Numbered from the stretch's first letter, positions 35,846-49,275 are shown. The stretch is DNA of 64,000 nt from Paragonimus westermani (GCA_008508345.1 QNGE01001718.1:84329-148328); one strand, 5' to 3'. Numbers and translations: made by a program. The notes: a model not told the origin generated them from the sequence alone.

Positions 35846-36690
35846 ACATCGAATCGGATTACCTTTCTTGTTACGGTCATATTATTGACTAAAGCACTCC
35901 ACACAACTAAATCAATTTTGACAGGGAAACTGCGAAGTGGTTACATGCATACTACTCCGTGCAGTCAATGTGCACACATGCATGTAACTCGGCTGCAAAT
36001 GGTGTGCACAGAATACTGATGAGCACATTGAGAGTCAGAGGACGTCCCACAAATCACTGAGAAACAAAACTGAGTAAACAATGTTTTTTGTCAGAGTTTG
36101 TGACCGAGGGCACTGTGTTCTGCGTTCATCTACATGAGTCATGGCTGGCCACTTCTCACTAAACATTTGATGAGTCAGTACTGATGTTCACTTTCTGATT
36201 TTATCCACTATTGTTGTGGTATGACGGTAACTGGATTCGTACTGTCATGTGATTGCACGAACCCAGTATACTCAAGTGCATCAGAGCGATGCAGTTCACA
36301 TTAGCCAACATGTTTGTTGCCCTTTAGTCGCGTGGGTTATCGAGCTCCAATTTGCGCTTCCGGAGTATAAATACATATGTGGGCTGATTAACTATTATGT
36401 TAACCACTTGAGTACGGAATGGGGACGTACAGAGGTAGGCAATCTCAGAAGTGACATCGGGGTTGAATCAACTCAACGTACAGTGAATGCAAGGCAAAGT
36501 AATCGCAATTTGGCCGCTTGATGAACTTTTTGTAAGACGTAGGCAACCATTATATAGATGGATGCGGCTACGAATTACAATATTCGGTAACTGTCAGCAA
36601 GGCGTGACTTATTTTCCCACCTCATTATCGAAACGTCTTGGTTAATATTATAGAAGGGTTGTATCCTAAATATGTATATTCTTCTTCCAG
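35846..36690. other. Intron sequence, no element recognised
   Basis: No element recognised. The last bases (tattcttcttccag) are a good acceptor for the exon at 36691. Confidence 0.4.
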
Positions 36691-36757
36691 CCTTCAGGTA
36701 CAAATCGTGAAAAGTCGCTTAGTCCGCCTCGTGGCCACAAACAACCGCTAGGTCCAG
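36691..36757 (+). CDS. Unknown multi-exon gene, visible exon 3
   Basis: A 67-bp exon lies between a pyrimidine-rich CAG acceptor and a perfect donor CCAG|gtgagt. It is phase 0 in and phase 1 out, reading PSGTNREKSLSPPRGHKQPL then GP. The proline- and basic-rich peptide suggests a disordered linker. The frame stays open for about 65 codons beyond the donor, including LGPGECNPATVNWDQYKSG and IQTYLGRKPEMKR, so a longer exon ending at another donor (for example ATG|gtgggt, 36889) is possible. The phase-1 donor is preferred because it fits the next exon exactly. Confidence 0.55.
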
Positions 36758-39700
36758 GTGAGTGCAATCCTGCCACTGTTAATTGGGATCAGTACAAATC
36801 CGGAAAGTTGAAGCCAATTCAAACTTACTTGGGCCGAAAACCGGAGATGAAACGAACAGAAAAGCGACTGAAATTAAATATAACTATGGTGGGTCCGTCA
36901 AAATTGAATACTCATTTAAACCTCAGTTGGACGAATTTATACTATTGACTGTTCACACTAATATGTCTGTATGTGTTACCTACAAATACTCAATAAAAAA
37001 TTTGACGTGGGCTGTAGGCCACTCATGTTCGATATAAGATTTTGTGATCAGACATAAACTTTTGTCCCCGGTACCAGTTCAAATGGAAACAGAACTTGAG
37101 TTTCAAAAGGAGTGAGATGAGTGGTCTTTTCAAATGCCACAATTTTGTAGTCCATGTAAAATCACTACACCCAAATATATCACAAAAGTTCAGACACCTT
37201 ACTTTCAACGTCTGTATGAAAATTTCTTCAACCCTACTCTCACGGTTTGCATAGGTTGAGAATCTGGGAGTAGAGTTTTGGAACGAAAAAGGAGAGTTTT
37301 ACTTGTATCCAATAATTTAGTTCGGCTTATCTGACCGCTTTATAGACATGCCGTTTTGTTGGTTATGCTCTTTGGATTAAGTACCTCTCCATCTTAAATG
37401 CAGTTTTTGTAATTCCATGGGAATGCGTTATTAACGAACTCATTTTCTAATGTATTAGAAGCACTTCGTAGTGCGTGTAACGACTATTATCAGCAGTTCA
37501 ACTATAATTCGTTTACCGGTTATCTAAAATGACAGCATAATGATTTAGGCTCCATAGTCAAGATAAACTCACAACTTTGCTTACAGCATTCAATAAGAAT
37601 TAGGGTTTCTGATGAGTGACCGGAGATCTTTTTCTCTCGTGTAGTGCATGTGTATTACTTGTTTGCATGCTGGAAAGTTGCATACATTGATCGACAGTCG
37701 TGTATAACGCAACTACCTCATAGGAATGTCAGGTTTCGATCCAATGTGGATAATCGGCAATTTGTTATTCGGGTATATAACAACCTTCTGTCAACGCGTT
37801 CAGATAGCGCCCTACCGGTGACTTCATATCCACGTTTTATCTGTTTCATTGCAGTTAACATTTATACCAAACAGCTTGAGAACTGAGAAGTGGTTATTTC
37901 ATGATTGCTAATCACAGACTAATCTTTTTGCAACTTATAGGGTTGATTGATAAGTTCGGTTTTACAACAAATAATTTTCCTGGGAGAATAAGTAATGTTT
38001 CTAGGCATATACTTCATCATACACAGTTTAACCAAATTGTTTGAATACATTTTTCTATCTTTAGACCGAGGAAATACCGATTACCGTCCTTCAGTAAGTT
38101 GCAAAATGTAATCCAATGGAAAACATAGATTACAGGGTATGTTGATGCGGACCGCTTGAACAAGTCACAGTCACCTTAAATCTCGTGCAAGTTTTCGCAT
38201 TCAGATGACCTGTTCGGCTAATCATTTTGAAATTGAAGTTCCGGGCCCAGATTTCATACACAATATGGATCATCACTGGTGTAGCACACGGTCGAGATTG
38301 GCAGGTGAACTTCAGCACACAGTTCAGCCTGTTGAATAGTGCTCACTTGACTTCAATATAAATGCGAAATTCTGTAGGGGAAAACTCTGATTTCGACATA
38401 ATAAAACGCTGTAACCAACCGGTTTATTTTCCGAGACAAATAATCAGACCGATCATAACAAAATTACCTAAGTATATGACACCACTGTTACAGCATAAGG
38501 ATTTGGACTCCAGAACTTGGGTCGAAAGCAGGTTTGACAGCCTTGAAGATCCATAAACTGGGTCACAGCGTAAGATATATTGACAGAACATGCCATTACA
38601 AATGCTTTATTTGAAAAACAACAGCGGCATATCACCTGCATTGATGAGGAGCTGGCATTTATGTAAGGCTTATGTATACAAAGTGACTATTTCGACCGAC
38701 TAGGCAATACCAACATGGCGACGGGTAAAGCAGCCATAGTGCCACATTAAACATCTCAAAGACCGATTTGCTTGTCTCCGGTTCAAAACTGAAACCACGG
38801 TTTACAGCATCGTTAGTAAACTGGATAATGCTGTTAGACATGTTTTTGCTACCTAGCTGCATTCGTTCTTACGGCTCTATCTCAGCCAAAGTTCTTCAGT
38901 TAGATGGCCACTACCGTTCATGCTATCTCAGTCTGCCTGTGTCGAAATAACTGTTATTTTGAGAAGCGCCATAAACGTTATATCATGTGCTGTTCTTCTG
39001 ACCACATCGAGCACAGTCAGGACAGCGGTCTGACAAGAACATTCACATCTGTATTTGCTTCATATGTAGCTGAAACCATTGACTTCAACAACTCGTTCTG
39101 TGTTTTCAAAAGTGTCAGTATTCACCCAGTAACTAAGCTAAAATTAGCATTCTGGCTATTTTTGAAGTTTATATCACTCATCTGTTCATTACTTCGTTAT
39201 GTTCGCAAAACGTTTTTGCATGTGATTCAGATTTCCACTACCATTACGAATAGCTCGTCTACAGTCTTAACCAAACAACTGTGTATCCCTCGCCACTCTC
39301 AAATTCTACAGGAACTTTACTTTCATTACTATGTAGTTCTTCTCAAAGCAACTTTAGCAACGAGGACACACCTCACTTTTTGTCATCACACTTTTAACCA
39401 CAACCATAAATCTTTCTATCTCAAGGTAAATTATACTGTCAGCTTCGCTGGAAACCAAGGTGTTCGACTCATTTTGTAACTACTGATCTTGTTGATTATA
39501 GTTCAGAACTATTAATCGTCCGAGGGATATTAACAAACCAAAGAAACATTGCTGGTGACTACACGGTAACAGGCGCACCAGTGTACTTACAAAGTGTATG
39601 GGATATTAGATATGATATGCTTATCGTGAGGTCACTGGCACGGTGTTTAACATAGCCACCCGATGCAACAGTAACGAGCTCTGACAGCAGAAATACTCAA

Positions 39701-40614
39701 CCATAGTCTACCTTTTCAAAAAGAGACGACTGAACAGTTTATACGAATCCTAAATGTCTTATCATTTGTGAGCGATGAGCAACCTATACTCCTACTTGCA
39801 CTTGTTCACTGCCAACCACTAGTCAGTAGACCTCAGGATGAGCATGTGTTGCACCAACAAATGAACACCATAAGCAGTCGATTTCACCGGAACTTAAATT
39901 GTACATTTCTCAAATCTGACATCAACTCTCCTACTGAGATAGCTTTTCTGGCCAGATTGTGTCAAAACATACCACTTGCCCGGAGTACCTCAGCGGTGCA
40001 TGCCGCTGTGTCGACCGAAATCTGAACCCCGGTTTACACTGTCAGAAAAACATCGTTCATCGTAATGTCGATAGTCTGTTGTGAGACAGACCGAATTAAC
40101 TCATCCAAACACTCAGTTTCATTCAAACCTGAGTGATATTCGATCCGCCCGGTGACACCTAGGGGGGGGGGCAGGGACTGCCTCGTTAACTTCGATTGAT
40201 GGTTTCTTGATTAAGAATTCTCTTCATAACAAAATTCCATAACTTTTAGGCTCGTTAGGTGATAGTTTGCCCAAAAGTGATAATTGCCACTGATTTTCCA
40301 GCTGTTACTTTTCGAAACTAGGTACCTGACCCTAAGATAATGAGTTATGTTACGGAACTGCTGGTTAATTACCTACGTGTTCCTAAAATCACAGACCAAG
40401 CAGCACTGTCTCCCCAGCATCACTGTGTTGTTCGTTATCATTGTCCTGTGATGAGTGGGTTGTGAATTAAGTTAAATGTGCGAATTAAATAATCAGACTT
40501 AAGGATCTGTTTTGAAATATCTGAAATTCTTTCACTTCTGATGTTCACAGTAAATCGTCACTTTCTGAATCAATGCGGTCTAATCACAACGTTTTTCGTT
40601 CGTTAGATTATTAG
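36758..40614. other. Intron sequence, no element recognised
   Basis: A 191-codon + frame at 38904-39479 is the longest here but has no known motif, lies in AT-rich sequence and lacks paired splice sites. A run of ten G at 40162-40171 is a simple repeat. The start of this span may be coding if exon 3 is longer than annotated. Confidence 0.4.
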
Positions 40615-40707
40615 ACATGTTGCGTGTCCTTTCCCCAATGAGCAAGTTTGAGAAGTTACGCGATCTGCTCAAAACAGGCTTACCTCCTGGTTTTCCTCTT
40701 CGTCTGG
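40615..40707 (+). CDS. Unknown multi-exon gene, visible exon 4
   Basis: A 93-bp exon starts after ATTATTAG and ends at CTGG|gtgagt. With phase 1 at both ends it joins exon 3 (G plus AC gives an aspartate) and exon 5 (G plus CA gives an alanine). It encodes MLRVLSPMSKFEKLRDLLKT then GLPPGFPLRL. The lysine- and leucine-rich part may be a short amphipathic helix. The acceptor has a T-rich but irregular tract. No family is recognised. Confidence 0.5.
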
Positions 40708-41691
40708 GTGAGTGTAGTGTGATAGAAAAACCACCCATAAATTGTCTGTCTATTGCGTTTATTGTCAATTTCGTTCGGACTCGGACACCACTGTTATTTA
40801 AGGAAACCTTGAACAACTGTGTATCGTTTGAGCTTCGTTCACAAATTTGGGCGGGACTCACATAGCTCAACATCCAGTGGGCTGCTACTATCAGCGGTTG
40901 TTCTCTGTTAGATGTAAGGTGTAAGGAACGAGCAAGTACATTTTCATTTGAGTGCACTCGTTTAGTTCTTTTCGGGTTTAAAACAGAACTGCGGTGTTTT
41001 AATTCGAAAGAAATCAGAACAAATGAATCACTTAACAGTTTAACTAACGAACCTCATGTGACCTAAGTGAGAGTGAACACAGGCTTGGGTCTCTGGCCAC
41101 AAGATTGTTAACTCACCTGTCTGACTGAACATTTTACTTCTAACTAACAAATTGAGAACAGAGCCTCCCGTGAAGTAACAGCTTCAGTATTGACACCAGC
41201 ATTTTTACAGTATCAACGTCTTCAAAAAATCTTACTTTCTATGGCTCGTACGTTTGTTCTTCTTTGCATTAACCCCATAAACTGAACTGACAGTATGAGA
41301 GTTCTTTGGCAGTTCTGCTGATACTTGGGTGTCTTGCATCAACTAAACATGTAAATCGCTTATGCTTACTTTGATAATCTAATTTGTGCTGAAGGATTCT
41401 CCCTCCACTTTAAGGGACAGTTGACGAACTACCTGGGGTGTGACTCGACGAGTTTATGTCATATATGGAAAAAACACGTCTGGAGTTAGGCTACGAAACA
41501 GACGAAAAGCGGAAACACGTTTCCATTTATGAATCTTACATTCATTTCGTGTCGATATTTGCAGTAAGCTTAAAGAAACCCGTGATGAGTGGTTCCTCAT
41601 GATGGGAGCGAGAATGTGGACAATTCGGCTAATCTGTCAATCTCACATTAGGCACGACCGAATTATCATATGTGAATGTTCAACCACTTTT
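40708..41691. other. Intron sequence, no element recognised
   Basis: Beginning of the 8.3-kb intron between visible exons 4 and 5. Nothing recognised before the SINE. Confidence 0.4.
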
Positions 41692-41985
41692 GCCGGAGTT
41701 CTAGTCCCGGCTGTGGCAAGGATATACACTACTAATGAGGTTTAATGAGAGCGAAACTCGAGTCTAGTGCTTCTTTTCGAAAGGGGCCGACCGGAAAGTC
41801 CATGAGAAAAAGCTTCAATCAATTCTGAGTGGTGTTCAANAGCGAAACTCGAGTCTAGTGCTTCTTTTCGAAAGGGGCCGACCGGAAAGTCCATGAGAAA
41901 AAGCTTCAATCAATTCTGAGTGGTGTTCAATCCAAATGAAAAACCGAATCCCTTACTACTCGTCAGTTGTCTGTCGACACCAGAT
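41692..41985 (+). repeat. SINE with assembly duplication
   Basis: A main-family SINE lacking its A box: GGAGTTCTAGTCCCGG (B-box region), gtggcaaggatatacact, GCGAAACTCGAGTC and the tail through aaaccgaatccc..actactcgtcag. An N at 41840 is flanked by exact 90-bp copies (41750-41839, 41841-41930), so the true element is about 91 bp shorter. Confidence 0.7.
41750..41930. other. Assembly join: exact 90-bp duplicate around a single N
   Basis: 41750-41839 and 41841-41930 are identical and separated by one N at 41840, inside a SINE. As at 63136, an unmerged overlap is the simplest reading. Confidence 0.85.
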
Positions 41986-43429
41986 AATCTATTTCTACTA
42001 ACGGGTTAAGGTTTTCTGGTTGTATTTAAGGAAATCAGTCTCCGTGAACAAAACCAGCGCTGACCATTGGCAAAATCGAACGTTTAGTGCTTCAAAATAC
42101 CTACTAAATTTGTGCCCCATTCTTAACATTATTCAGAATACATCAACATCACCAACTGAACATTCTCTACGGAGATAACAAGTAACGAAGACATGTAGGT
42201 CTTTTCAAGACCATTAGATTGAGGATCACTTTCAGTAATCTTTAAACTGTTAACCAAATGTTTGTAAGCGTTCTAGATGACTCGTTATAAATGCAGTTAA
42301 TGCAGCGGGTTACTAAAAAACTTTATTCTGCAGGTGTTGTCTTGGATTTGTCATACCTGACTGCGCGAATGCCAATTTATCTGGAGTAATCGGTCAGTGC
42401 GAATTGGTAGCTGAATTCCGTTGCTGTTAGCGGTCGAAGTGTTACTTTCTTTCTTTATTCCCAAACTCTTTTCTTTTGCGTAATAAAAGCTCCCATCACT
42501 TCTGAGAGTATTTTAAGATAGATGTACTGTTATGAAGACAACCTCAGCGATCGTTTAAATTGAACGACCGACATTCAAAGCCTTAAGTGGACTCAAGAAA
42601 GTCACTTTTGCCAGTTTTCGAAATAAAGAATATTCAAAACTGAATTGGTAGCCGATTGATTGTTGCTGTTAGTGGCATATGCCAGAGGCGCCTTTGTTAG
42701 TCGCTGTCGTTAATCTCTCTATTAGACTGAACTGATTTTCTTTGATCCACAAACGGCTCGCTGAAGACGAACTCATAGCTTACTATAAAACACCGCGTGA
42801 AAAGTTTCAGTTTAAAAAACATTGAGAAGCAATGACTTCCAAACGGCTTAAGTTCCTACCAACAGATATTAACACATTAATGACGTGTATGATGGTTCCC
42901 CTTCCGCTTTTCGATACGGTGGTAAATATGTCCTGCAATAACGAACTTGCCTAAAACAGTGATCAGATTTGGAAACTACTTAAGTAAGCTATCTGCTACT
43001 GATGGATAGCCTATTTCTTGTTTGGCGCAATATCTTCTCAAACATCTGTAGTCGATATTTAAAACCATAACACTGCAGAGCTACAAAGAACATTGTCGTC
43101 TTCTTCTTCCGGTGTTATATTTCCCACCATAAATTATCCACAAGCTCCCGTCGAAAATTCCTTCTTCTTCCAATCATAAGCCTTTTCGCGTGGACTTCGA
43201 TTCAAACGTCCTTGTAGGACTACGGTTACCCCGCAAGTGCAAACACAGTCTGGAGGTTTATGTGAACAAATGTTACGGTTCGTCTGCTGATCCAAAGGCA
43301 AAAACAGCTGGTTTAAAGTTAAACTGATAGATTTATCGCACCGCTTTATGAATATCTTCGTTCAACAAAGATGTTTGCTCCACAGTGATATCAAGCCATC
43401 TGGAAGCTTGCAAACCAGGAGGGTATAGT
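41986..43429. other. Intron sequence, no element recognised
   Basis: A short related motif (gaattggtagc...gttgctgttag) appears twice, near 42402 and 42642. Nothing else is assignable. Confidence 0.35.
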
Positions 43430-43848
43430 TATGTTGATATCTAACAAAGGATATAGAGCCGTCTTGATGGTCCTGCAAGAATGTCAGGTAACACAAAGTT
43501 TATACCGAACAGCCAGATTGAAAACATTGTGATAGCAGAGATTCAGATTTGTCGGATGTTGCAAACATTGCTTTTGTAAATGTGCACAACAGCAGGTATA
43601 TGAAACCTAATGGTAGTATGACTCTGGTGTTGTACGGTTTACCGAGAATCCACAATCCGCAAACATTACGGTACTCGATTCTTGCAATGGCGGATTTACC
43701 TAGGCAAAAGCTAATCAACTGTTTAGTGGATATTCGACAGCCACTACGCACACACGTTTCAAAATTTTGCCCGAAAGAGACGTTTGAATTATGTCACACT
43801 CCAGGCGAAATTATTCTGAAGAGGACAGTTTTATGCCGTCTTTCATAA
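43430..43848 (+). pseudogene. Penelope-like element RT fragment, copy 2
   Basis: The + strand gives NKGYRAVLMVLQECQ (worn DKG...V block), then in another frame MKPNGSMTLVLYGLPRIHNP, LRYSILAMADLP and VSKFCPKETFEL. The YGLPRIH...LR.I core matches the Penelope-like RT motif also seen at 15841-16460, but the sequence differs clearly, so it is another lineage or an old copy. It ends before the catalytic YxDD. No terminal repeats were seen around it. Confidence 0.65.
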
Positions 43849-46800
43849 CATTTTTGTTTATAAATATGCCAACAAAAGAGGAGTAGCCTCCTTTCTCTGT
43901 AACTTTAGTAAATCTCATAGTATGACGTCTCAGATCAGATGCAGTATCTTGAAAACCTCGGTATTACTGTATCATGAAAAGGTGGAATTTCATTTTCGAT
44001 AAAAGGACGTAATCAAACAAATAAAACTGCTGTGAACAGTCCACTAAATTAATTATTTCTGAATAAACTCCACCCTGTGAACGCAGTGCCGTAGCTTCTT
44101 TTCACTTCGTCAGTGTGGTTAGACACAATCCCCCTCAGATGGCCAGTCTGCATTGGTTACGACCATAACAACTCAGTATGGAGCTTATGTTGCCTCGTGA
44201 CGGTAATCCTAGCTCACTTACGCTGAAATTGCTCTGCCCCACCTGGTTGGTAGCATATCCTCGGCCTATGACAATAAAATCCGCACTTTTCATCTTCCAA
44301 TGTGTTTACCATTTCGGTGACAACTGAAGTGGTGCATGCAGTGGCAAAGCTGACAGACTGCTGACACTTAGAACGCACCCCCAAAAATATCAAGGACTTG
44401 CTCAGCGGTGTAACCCAGTGTCCTTGTGTTGATCGGTGACATGATTGCTGAAGCGGACTTTATTTCTGAGATTACCATAGTTTGCCGTTTGTACTATCAC
44501 TGTTGTGAGTGGCGACAAATGAGAACAAAGAGAAGAGTATGACAATCTTGAAAAACAGCTTTGTTGATTTCGTTAATCAACTGTGATAATGGAGATGATG
44601 AATCGGTCGAATTAGCTCTGTGCTCACTGGATCTGACATTAAGTCGGTGAGGAGCCTAAGGTATTCGCTAGTTCTTGTTCGAAAGTCGAGTTTTTTCAAC
44701 ACACAAACGGGGATCGTTCTTAGCAAGTTATACAAGGATGACAATGGACAAGCTAGTGTTAGTCGTTCCATGTTTATAACAACACCTGTTGACGAACGCG
44801 TTAGTCGCCCATTTGTTACATACAGCTTGTACAATCCGATCATGGAGAACAGCATTTTCCTTCACTTTCCATGTGGTAGCGTGGACACTGCCAGTAGACG
44901 GTCGAATGATTTTACAGAAGACAATTTCAGTTACTCTACCTTTGAAATTCGCCCACAGAGTTCTTACTGAACCTTGGCGCTAGTGTGAAAGCCATATCTA
45001 TATCGCTATATTTACATATATATCCTGATCAAATAGGTGGGTATGACTTGTATCAACACAATATCATTAACAGACCTCTTTTACATTGCCGAGAAATCCA
45101 ATATTACATCTTTATAAAGGTCACTTGTTTCAGCAGATGACTGACAATATAAAATCACATTCGTTGTCTAGTGGTTTATATCATACTACTCTCATCAACC
45201 GCGACATCGGAATTCATCCATGTTTACTTCGTCGATTATTCTGTTCAAACCGTGTTCATGTAAATGGAGTTTTCGACGCTCCTATCGGATACTTCTGATG
45301 GCAGATAGAAATGTGTCAGATCGACTTGTAGGAAAATTGCGCATTTACGTACGGTGATTGTGGACGTTTTAACATTTAACTGACGAATAGTTCATATTTA
45401 CGTTTTCACGTGATGTCGATGCCTAAACATCTGGGAGATGAGAGTTTCCTTCATAAAATTGCATAGTACGACTTCAAAGATGAACATTATGGATAATAGT
45501 GGTGAATAATGCCAACCCCTATACGAACGAAGAATTATACTAAACTACCGGATCAGTGACCTCTAATTGTTGCAGTAGAAAGCTGATGCACATAATTTAT
45601 AGTGTATTATCATGTTTTTCACAAAAAAAGACGACATTACAATTCAACATGGTGATATGAGCACTAAGAGTATGACATAATTAGGCCAGTTTTCTACCAA
45701 TCAATATCCCTACTCTTATGGATGCAGGTAAAGTTTTCTGCTCTATCGACAGATGCATTTGATGCCCATTCATGACACGTTTTTTCTCTTTCTATGTGGT
45801 GCGTGTTTGATGTATCAAGTTGGCCAGCTGTTAGAGGAACCGATTTTTTACGTCCAAAACCACCTCCTTTCTCAAGAAAACGACCCTATCCAATCAGAAT
45901 AAGCGGAAATCTAGTGAGCAGTCGAGAGGTAACCCTCGCTATGCTTTTACCCATCTGATCTCTAGTCCGCTGTGCTAACTGGTGATTTAGTGACCTTAAC
46001 TACCTTTTGATGTCTGTCCTTTGGTTTTCTGGTTCGAGAACGTGAGTAGGTCACTGTGCACCCTATAAATACCATGCACTTTCCTCCTTGTCGCACACGT
46101 TGTCGGAGTAGAACAAAGTTACCTTCTGCACCGGTATTCTGGTTTGTCTAGGGCGCAATTAACGCGGATCGCTGTGTGATTTTGGGGGGCCAAGATTTGC
46201 CATATTAATTACATCAAGGAGGAGAATCCGATTTCCTACTAATCGGTTTATTATACCGTGGACGAACCAGCGTATTGAGTCAAAGGTTTACACCAGCTTG
46301 GCATTAAATGCATGAAGCTTTAGGTGTCTAGTGAAAACCTAAGCGATGGTTGCAGACTAACACAAGTTCGACAGTATTTCACTTCCATACTAAAATGGCT
46401 TTCTGTCACCATTTCACTGGAGCGATAGTACCAACAAATCTACATAATTACTCTATAAAGACTTGTATTGGGCTTAGACACTGGCTCCAGGCTGCTGATA
46501 TTCAGCGACCCATTTGCTGACTTATCCATACTGTGTTAACGACTTACATCCTCGATGACCCAATTTTTGTGATACAGTGTAATACAATGCACAAATCTGT
46601 TTGACCCAGAAATGTGTTTCCGGTTGTTTAACTGTATCATCCTAAGTTTCATTCAGAATGTTCTGTCATACCTGTCAGAAATTAAAGTTATATTTCATTG
46701 GCCTTGTCTATGAAGAATTATCTGACAATCTACGGTGTGTCCACGGGCAACTGCATACATTATACAACAAAAATGCTTCGTTTTAATTGGACACGTTTAT

Positions 46801-47447
46801 GTCAAGAGTTAAAATACTGTTTCACATACACATAGCTGCAATGTAAGAGGAATCCCGTGATAGTCCACCTAATATGTGATTAGCGCTCGTTGGCACTTAA
46901 AGCTGCTTCCACCAATCTGCCTTTTAAAATTCACGAATTATCCAAATAGGATTGAGGGGGTTCATTCTATAATTTGCTGAAGTTGGTTTTAAGCTTTGGT
47001 GATCTTTCACAGCGATGTGACACGTCTAAAAGCAGGCCGGTCCAGTCGGATTATTACCCGGTTTTCTGAGTGATCGTAGTAAATTTTGAACGGCTTTCGA
47101 TGTCATGAACACCTGATCACTTGTAACTTAATGGGAATTGGTTACGTTCTTACAAGACCCAAGTGTTTCACTGGTAAACAGCAAAAACAGATGGGTTCGG
47201 AAGACATTCTTTTAAACTTTTCCGTTCAGCTTGTTTCCGAGGCACACCAGTTTGCTCCTTTGGATCATTTAAATGACTCACACACAAGGACACACTCATC
47301 ACTGAGTTGGACAGCAAGTAGGGTGGTTTATATCAACCGGTATTTTGTTGCCGTACTCTAGTACAGCCAATTCGGTTAGGGGATTTCAACTGGTGCTTCT
47401 AGTTCGACACTAATCTGGACAGTGGCCACAGATGTCAAGTGCCTTAT
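43849..47447. other. Intron sequence, little recognised
   Basis: Around 44960-44700 the minus strand shows a weak gypsy integrase-like reading (VTEIVFCKII...WKVKENAVLHDRIVQ), not strong enough to call. Other open frames (45086-45298, 47086-47361, both +) have no motif. Confidence 0.35.
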
Positions 47448-47967
47448 TGTAGCGAGAAGGCGTCCAATAAAGCACAATCCTTATTGTCCAAATCGCCAGT
47501 CACATGCAACGCGCGCTCTCTCGTTTATAATTCCAACCAACAACACCCCCGGTTTCCGTTCACACGTCATGTGCACTTCTGACCAGTTTCCGTGTGTGAT
47601 CGGCGCCTTCTATCGGGGGGTATTCCGCTTGCCATTCCTCGTCTGTTTGTCCGATATCGTTGCGCGATGGCTCGTCCGGCTGCTCGTGCTGTCCGCCATC
47701 CACCCAGTGTTGACCTTGACCATATTCCAACATCGTGTCGAGATGTTCCTCCCTATGTTGGAAAAACCACGCCTCCGATCTGACCGTCTGTCGTATTTCG
47801 CCTGCCCTGCCTCGGCCGTTGGTCCGATCCAGTCGAGCGATGACTCATCCGGTCGCGCACGTTGTTCTTGATCCGATCGCAGCCGGCTTTTGAACGTACC
47901 TCCCTCGCGTTGAGGTATTCGGCCGAGCGTTCGAAAACTCGCACCTTCGACCTGACAATCCACCACA
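47448..47967 (-). mobile_element. Solo LTR, family 1, copy 2 (inverted)
   Basis: A 520-bp sequence, the reverse complement of the copies at 931 and 55271. On the + strand it begins TGTAGCGAG and ends CCACCACA and is flanked by the 4-bp duplication TTAT (47444-47447 and 47968-47971). The intact duplication and borders indicate an integrated LTR reduced by recombination. One border base is changed (TGTAG instead of TGTGG). It lies in the last intron of the + gene. Confidence 0.8.
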
Positions 47968-48982
47968 TTATGACATCAATATCCGCGCCATTGCAGGGAC
48001 GTAGAGACGCAAAATGAAAGCCCTACATACATTTAACAAAAGATCCCTCCTATTTGTAGTCTGGGTTTATTATGGACAGGAATGGAGTAGGCGTTCCGTT
48101 TACTGTAGGCGCCTTATTATAGTTTACGGCAGCGGGTGACCATCATTTGTTTCTCCTTCTATTCGTCTCCTCTCGTTCTTCGTTAAATTCCGTGTCTGTG
48201 ATTGAAAGATGGCGTGATTTGTATCTCTGTATCGTGGTTAGGAGAAAAATTAACAATCTAGTACCACGAGTTACCGACTCGGACCGTACTAGTAACTTAC
48301 CAGTTATCACCAGGTGTGTATCCGCAGTCACCCATTGACACGATAACGTCTAATCCAGCTCCACTGAGTGGTCACAATATAAGTGTTCTGTGTAATGATG
48401 TGCTACAGAGACCAGTGCCATGATGTCAGAGGCTGAAGTATGCGTGCGCGAATGGCGACTTAAAAACTGCCAGAAGCACGAAAAATGGCCGATTGTGATG
48501 TTCCAAAATAAAGGCTTCTGGTGGTCGTAATCCTTGATAGAAAATTTGGTCGTGTCAACCACTAACAATAAAGTACGGTGCGTTCACCAACCTGGTTACT
48601 GATAATGCCTGAGGCTGTGCAGTTCTCGACATTGTTTAGCAGGGAGACAGTTTGTCTTTCACCAGAGGAGACCAATTCACATTTTTTACTCAGGAAACTG
48701 GCAACCAAAGTTATGCACCACCCCACCCCCCAAATAACTGCCTAGTGTAATTGACTACACGACTACGCAACTAAGTCAGTTGTAAAATCACACACTACAC
48801 TCATCCAATTAGAACGTTTCATTTTTGGTAAGCGCAATTCTATTTACCTTCTTACATGATACATTTCGCATGTGCACAGTTACTTCTCCATGTCTTGTTT
48901 AGTCAGCATCGCTGTTGGTTCGTGCGTCTTTAAAATGATTAAAGAACAATACTCTAGAGATTTCAAATTAATTCCTCTTTAG
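47968..48982. other. Intron sequence before last exon
   Basis: No element recognised apart from the TTAT duplication at 47968-47971. The end (attcctctttag) is a good acceptor. Confidence 0.4.
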
Positions 48983-49275
48983 CAATCGGCCGACCTTGTA
49001 AAGTACTTATTGTGACTGGCGACCGTGTTTGTTCTCTCTTATCTCCAGAAATGCCTGTTTTCCCAACAACACTTGCCCGAGTAGAAGTGAAAAATGTACA
49101 AATATTTCCCCCAAAAATGGCTAACTCTGATTTACAACCACCGGCCCCAGATGACATAATTTGTTCTTCCAGTCAAACTTCCACGAGTTTGGATCGGCAA
49201 AAGTGGTTTGCCATTCCGGAGGGTTACACGTTTTCTGGCGAATTCCGGTTGTCGAAGGTCACAAAATCATCGTGA
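48983..49275 (+). CDS. Unknown multi-exon gene, terminal exon
   Basis: After the acceptor CTCTTTAG, the phase-1 frame required by exon 4 runs 97 codons to a TGA at 49273-49275. It includes IGRPCKVLIVTGDRVCSLLS, FPTTLARVEVKNVQIFPPK, a serine-rich stretch (CSSSQTSTS) and a hydrophilic end. No membrane segment or signal is visible. An AATAAA near 49590 could serve for polyadenylation. With the other four exons the visible protein is about 241 residues, and I do not recognise it. The exon could instead be internal with an unseen donor. Confidence 0.5.

Noticed and set aside
38904..39479. 191-codon open frame on the + strand
   Set aside because: No recognisable motif, AT-rich and cysteine/histidine-scattered composition, no paired splice sites, and not related to any retroelement read here. 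It is most likely chance.
41750..41930. True tandem duplication inside a SINE
   Set aside because: Exact identity with a single N exactly at the junction points to an assembly artefact.
44577..44970. Minus-strand sequence resembling a gypsy integrase core
   Set aside because: The catalytic DQG or DNG word is missing and the order of residues fits only loosely.
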